64,000 bases of DNA from Rhodobiaceae bacterium (GTDB lineage Bacteria > Pseudomonadota > Alphaproteobacteria > Rhizobiales > Tepidamorphaceae): the NCBI GenBank assembly GCA_020637985.1, contig JACKJK010000006.1, positions 124,001 through 188,000 on the forward strand. Direction: 5' to 3'. Numbering within the stretch: the stretch's first letter is position 1; the number at the start of each line of letters is the position of its first letter. The notes under the pieces are model-generated. The model was not told the origin of the DNA. It saw nothing but the letters and a program-made list of their open reading frames with translations, and searched no databases. Shown one piece after another: positions 61,550 through 64,000 of this stretch. The position numbers and the translations under genes were made by a program.

Positions 61550-61963
61550 TCAGCCCATGACCGCGTAGCCGATTACCCAGGCCAACAGGGTCAACGCGAC
61601 GGAACCACCGAGGGAAGCCCAAGCAACCTTGCTGGCGGTGTGCTTGTCGAGCATGGCGCCGGTGTCCCAGATGAAGTGGCGGATGCCGCCGAGCATGTGG
61701 TGGAACAGCGCCCAGGTGTAGCCGAACAGCACGAGGCGGCCGAGAAACGAGCCGAGCAGGTTCTGCGCCGTGTCAAAGGCGGCGGGCCCGCTGGCTGCGC
61801 TGGCAAGCCAGCCGATGACGATGAGCGTGCCGAAATAGAGCGCAGCCCCGGTTATGCGGTGCACGATCGACATCGTCATCGTGATGGCAGGCCTGTAGAT
61901 CTGCAGATGCGGCGAAAGCGGACGTGCGTCGGCGCCGCCGCCTGTCCGGCTGTTTCCTGACAT
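61550..61963 (-). CDS. sdhC: Succinate dehydrogenase cytochrome b556 subunit
   Basis: The 137-aa membrane subunit shows SPHLQIYRP near the N-terminus, the MSIVHRITG signature and the heme-ligand region LFHHMLGGIRHFIWD. It starts the sdhCDA operon; the promoter should lie in the AT-rich gap upstream. Confidence 0.94.
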   Translation of the reverse strand: MSGNSRTGGGADARPLSPHLQIYRPAITMTMSIVHRITGAALYFGTLIVIGWLASAASGPAAFDTAQNLLGSFLGRLVLFGYTWALFHHMLGGIRHFIWDTGAMLDKHTASKVAWASLGGSVALTLLAWVIGYAVMG

Positions 61964-62288
61964 GGAATTGCGGCCTTTTCGTTTGTTGCAAGGCGCAGAT
62001 TACGCTGGCGTTCAATACAATCAATCCGCCAAAGGGTCAAAACCGATATTGCGGTGCAACAGCTCGGGATATTGCGATCGCGGCGACGCGAAACCGCATA
62101 CCCGATTCCCTCTATGCGGGTATTACAGATACAATTCTATTCATGGTAGTATTAACTTGTGAATTTCATGTCTTTCTCGTTCGAAACGGCCGATCGAGCG
62201 AAGATTTGTTAACGCTTGCCTGCCCCTATTCAATCAATTGTATCGGTTTCTTTGCTTACAACCTGACCAGAACGGGGAGGTATTTCGC
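61964..62288. other. Divergent sdhC-MCP intergenic region
   Basis: The 325-bp gap is AT-rich by local standards. It contains the inverted pair GATACAATT (62128-62136) and AATTGTATC (62236-62244), a hairpin ATACCCG-N12-CGGGTAT near 62100-62125, and a repeated GATATTGCG (near 62045 and 62068). No gene is supported; promoters for both flanking genes are expected. Confidence 0.5.
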
Positions 62289-64000
62289 ATGGGTCTGGGG
62301 TCCCTTACGGTCAACAAGAAGATCGGCCTGACTTTCGGTTTGTTCCTGCTCGTGGCAGGGGGGGCCGGCGTTCTTTCGCTCAACTCTGCCGAAGAGGTCG
62401 GCGACAAGGGGATTCGGCTTGGCGGCGAGCATGCCCCTCTGGTGGAAGCGGCGAAGGAAATCAAGCTGACGGCCACCGAGGCGCACCGGGTTTTCGAGGA
62501 AGTGGTACATGGCGCAGGCGAATCAGGCGTCGACAAGGTCTGGACGCTGCTCGACGAAACGCGCTTTTACGCCAGTGCGATGCTGGAAGGCGGGGAAAAG
62601 GACGGCATGCACTATGCGGCTTCCGACGATCCGGCCATCCGCGAAATCGCGCAAAAGATCCTCGACGAGGAAGTCAACTTCCGCGCCATCGCCGAGATGC
62701 GGTATTCGGCCCTGGCCGCAAGCCAGGGTGTCGGCAGCGAAGCGGACATCAAGTTCGATGCGCTCTATGACGACCTGATCGGGAGAATCGCGGAGTTTGC
62801 CGCAAGCCCCCTCCTGGCGAGCGACGCGGAGGCACAGAAGCAGGCCGGCGTGGCGCGCTATTCGCTTGCGCACGGCCACCTGCTTGTCGCGGAAATCCTA
62901 GGCGGCGACGAAGGCGAGTTCTTCGGCGAGGCGACGGAAAACTTCCAGCAGGCGCAGACGGCGCTGCAGGCGATCCCCGCCTATTCCTTGGCGCAGGAGC
63001 GTGATGCGATCGTGAAGCTGATCAGTGAACTCAGCGCCAGTGCAAGCGACCGCTATGCGAGCGCCCAGTCGGGCGTCGGCGATGGTGTCACGGAGATGTT
63101 CGACCAGTCCTTCGACACATTCCTTGCGCTTGCGGGCGAAGCGGAAACCATCGTTCACGACAAGATGACGCGCAGCATCGCGTTCCTGCAGGACGCGCGC
63201 GATCGCGCACGCTTCATGGCGATCGCCTCCTTCGGCGCGCTGCTTGTCCTGGTGATCGCGGGCAGCTTCTACGTCAACCATTTCGTTTCCCGGCGCCTGC
63301 GCGGGCTTGCGACGGCTGCGCGTGCCTACGCCGATGGCGAACTGGATCACCCGATGCCGGCATGGCAGTCAGGCGACGAGCTCGGCTGGCTGCGCGAGAG
63401 CCTGGAAAAATTCCGTGGCGCCATGCAGGCCCAGGTGGACCTGTCGAAGAAGATCGCGGAAGAGGAAAACCTTCGCAACGAGCAGCAGCGCGAACTCCTG
63501 CGCCAGACCGCGGAGGAGTTCCAGGCCAAGACGCAGTCGTTCTTCGACGCACTCGAATCGGTCGCCGGAGATCTCGTCGAGGCGGTGGATGTGCTCGAGA
63601 ACGAAACCGGAAGCGCCAACACCATCACTTCGGAAACCGCGAATGCCTCGTCAAGCGCGTCGGCAAACGTGCAGACCGTTGCGGCGGCAGCCGAGGAGCT
63701 GAGCGCCTCGATCGGCGAGATCGTGCGCCAGATCGGGTCGACGTCGGAGGTCGTCGGCCAGGCGACCCGGCACACGAAATCAACGACGGAGAAGGTGACC
63801 AGCCTGTCGCATGCCGCGCAGAAGATCGGCGAGGTGGTGACGCTGATCCAGGACATCGCCGAGCAGACCAACCTGCTGGCGCTGAACGCGACGATCGAGG
63901 CGGCACGCGCCGGCGAAGCCGGCCGCGGCTTCGCCGTGGTGGCCGCGGAGGTGAAGGACCTCGCCACGCAGACCGCCAAGGCGACGGAGGAAATCGCCGG
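62289..64000 (+). CDS. Methyl-accepting chemotaxis protein (partial)
   Basis: The frame is open from the ATG at 62289 to the window end, about 570 codons. It has a first membrane helix (about residues 10-30), a long helical periplasmic sensor (31-305), a second helix (about 312-334), a HAMP domain, and the methyl-accepting domain with the hairpin tip sequence beginning IAEQTNLLALNATIEAARAGE. A GGGGAGG site precedes the start. The second methylation helix is outside the window. The ligand is unknown. Confidence 0.95.
   Translation, partial: MGLGSLTVNKKIGLTFGLFLLVAGGAGVLSLNSAEEVGDKGIRLGGEHAPLVEAAKEIKLTATEAHRVFEEVVHGAGESGVDKVWTLLDETRFYASAMLEGGEKDGMHYAASDDPAIREIAQKILDEEVNFRAIAEMRYSALAASQGVGSEADIKFDALYDDLIGRIAEFAASPLLASDAEAQKQAGVARYSLAHGHLLVAEILGGDEGEFFGEATENFQQAQTALQAIPAYSLAQERDAIVKLISELSASASDRYASAQSGVGDGVTEMFDQSFDTFLALAGEAETIVHDKMTRSIAFLQDARDRARFMAIASFGALLVLVIAGSFYVNHFVSRRLRGLATAARAYADGELDHPMPAWQSGDELGWLRESLEKFRGAMQAQVDLSKKIAEEENLRNEQQRELLRQTAEEFQAKTQSFFDALESVAGDLVEAVDVLENETGSANTITSETANASSSASANVQTVAAAAEELSASIGEIVRQIGSTSEVVGQATRHTKSTTEKVTSLSHAAQKIGEVVTLIQDIAEQTNLLALNATIEAARAGEAGRGFAVVAAEVKDLATQTAKATEEIA

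Noticed and set aside
59143..61560. Long plus-strand open frame (805 codons) opposite sdhA
   Set aside because: Antisense shadow of sdhA and sdhD.

Overview
The window is a GC-rich chromosomal segment of an alphaproteobacterium, most likely a member of the Hyphomicrobiales (Rhizobiales). The gene order is the main evidence: dnaQ-coaE-aroE-maf-ppsR, then hemE-hemJ-rho, then mnmE-mnmG-rsmG-parA-parB, holA-lptE-leuS, lolA-ftsK and glnK-amtB. Alphaproteobacterial regulatory signatures agree: a GTTC-N7-GTTC LexA box, a TTAA-N7-TTAA CtrA-type box and GANTC sites. No plasmid, phage, IS element or CRISPR array was seen.

Region 1 (1-19.0 kb) looks like the chromosomal origin neighbourhood. A 480-bp, partly AT-rich gap (3270-3749) separates ppsR and hemE, which run divergently. 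This is the junction that carries Cori in Caulobacter, so the gap is a candidate oriC. Two perfect 16-bp parS palindromes lie 7-9 kb away, one before mnmG and one inside rsmG, followed by parA and parB. Base composition is clearly lower in GC around hemE-mnmE than from parA onward.

Region 2 (19-34 kb) is conserved housekeeping. It holds PLP homeostasis (YggS), an L,D-transpeptidase, an OmpR-type regulator, a cNMP-binding protein, exonuclease III, lolA, ftsK with a CtrA-type box upstream, glnK-amtB with a strong terminator, tesB, a ubiquinone-type monooxygenase, a Trm112-like protein, a LON-domain protein, a thioredoxin-TPR protein, a YbaK/ProX deacylase and tRNA-Gly(GCC).

Region 3 (34-46 kb) is transport and accessory: a MacAB-like tripartite ABC exporter, a complete dppABCDF oligopeptide importer, and an orphan CoxL-like molybdenum hydroxylase large subunit.

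Region 4 (46-64 kb) has a complete imuA-imuB-dnaE2 mutagenesis cassette under an SOS box, a PEP mutase/isocitrate lyase-family enzyme, an AhpD-like protein, a GNAT acetyltransferase and an unrecognised 259-aa protein. It then has a succinate dehydrogenase locus in which sdhCDA is separated from sdhB by about 3.3 kb carrying an OpgB-like phosphoglycerol transferase, a GcvR-like ACT protein and a small secreted cysteine protein. The window ends inside a methyl-accepting chemotaxis protein. I found no convincing wholly new multi-gene system. The points most worth following are the candidate oriC/parS architecture, the split sdh locus, the imuA/imuB overlap and the unknown gene at 54.4 kb.
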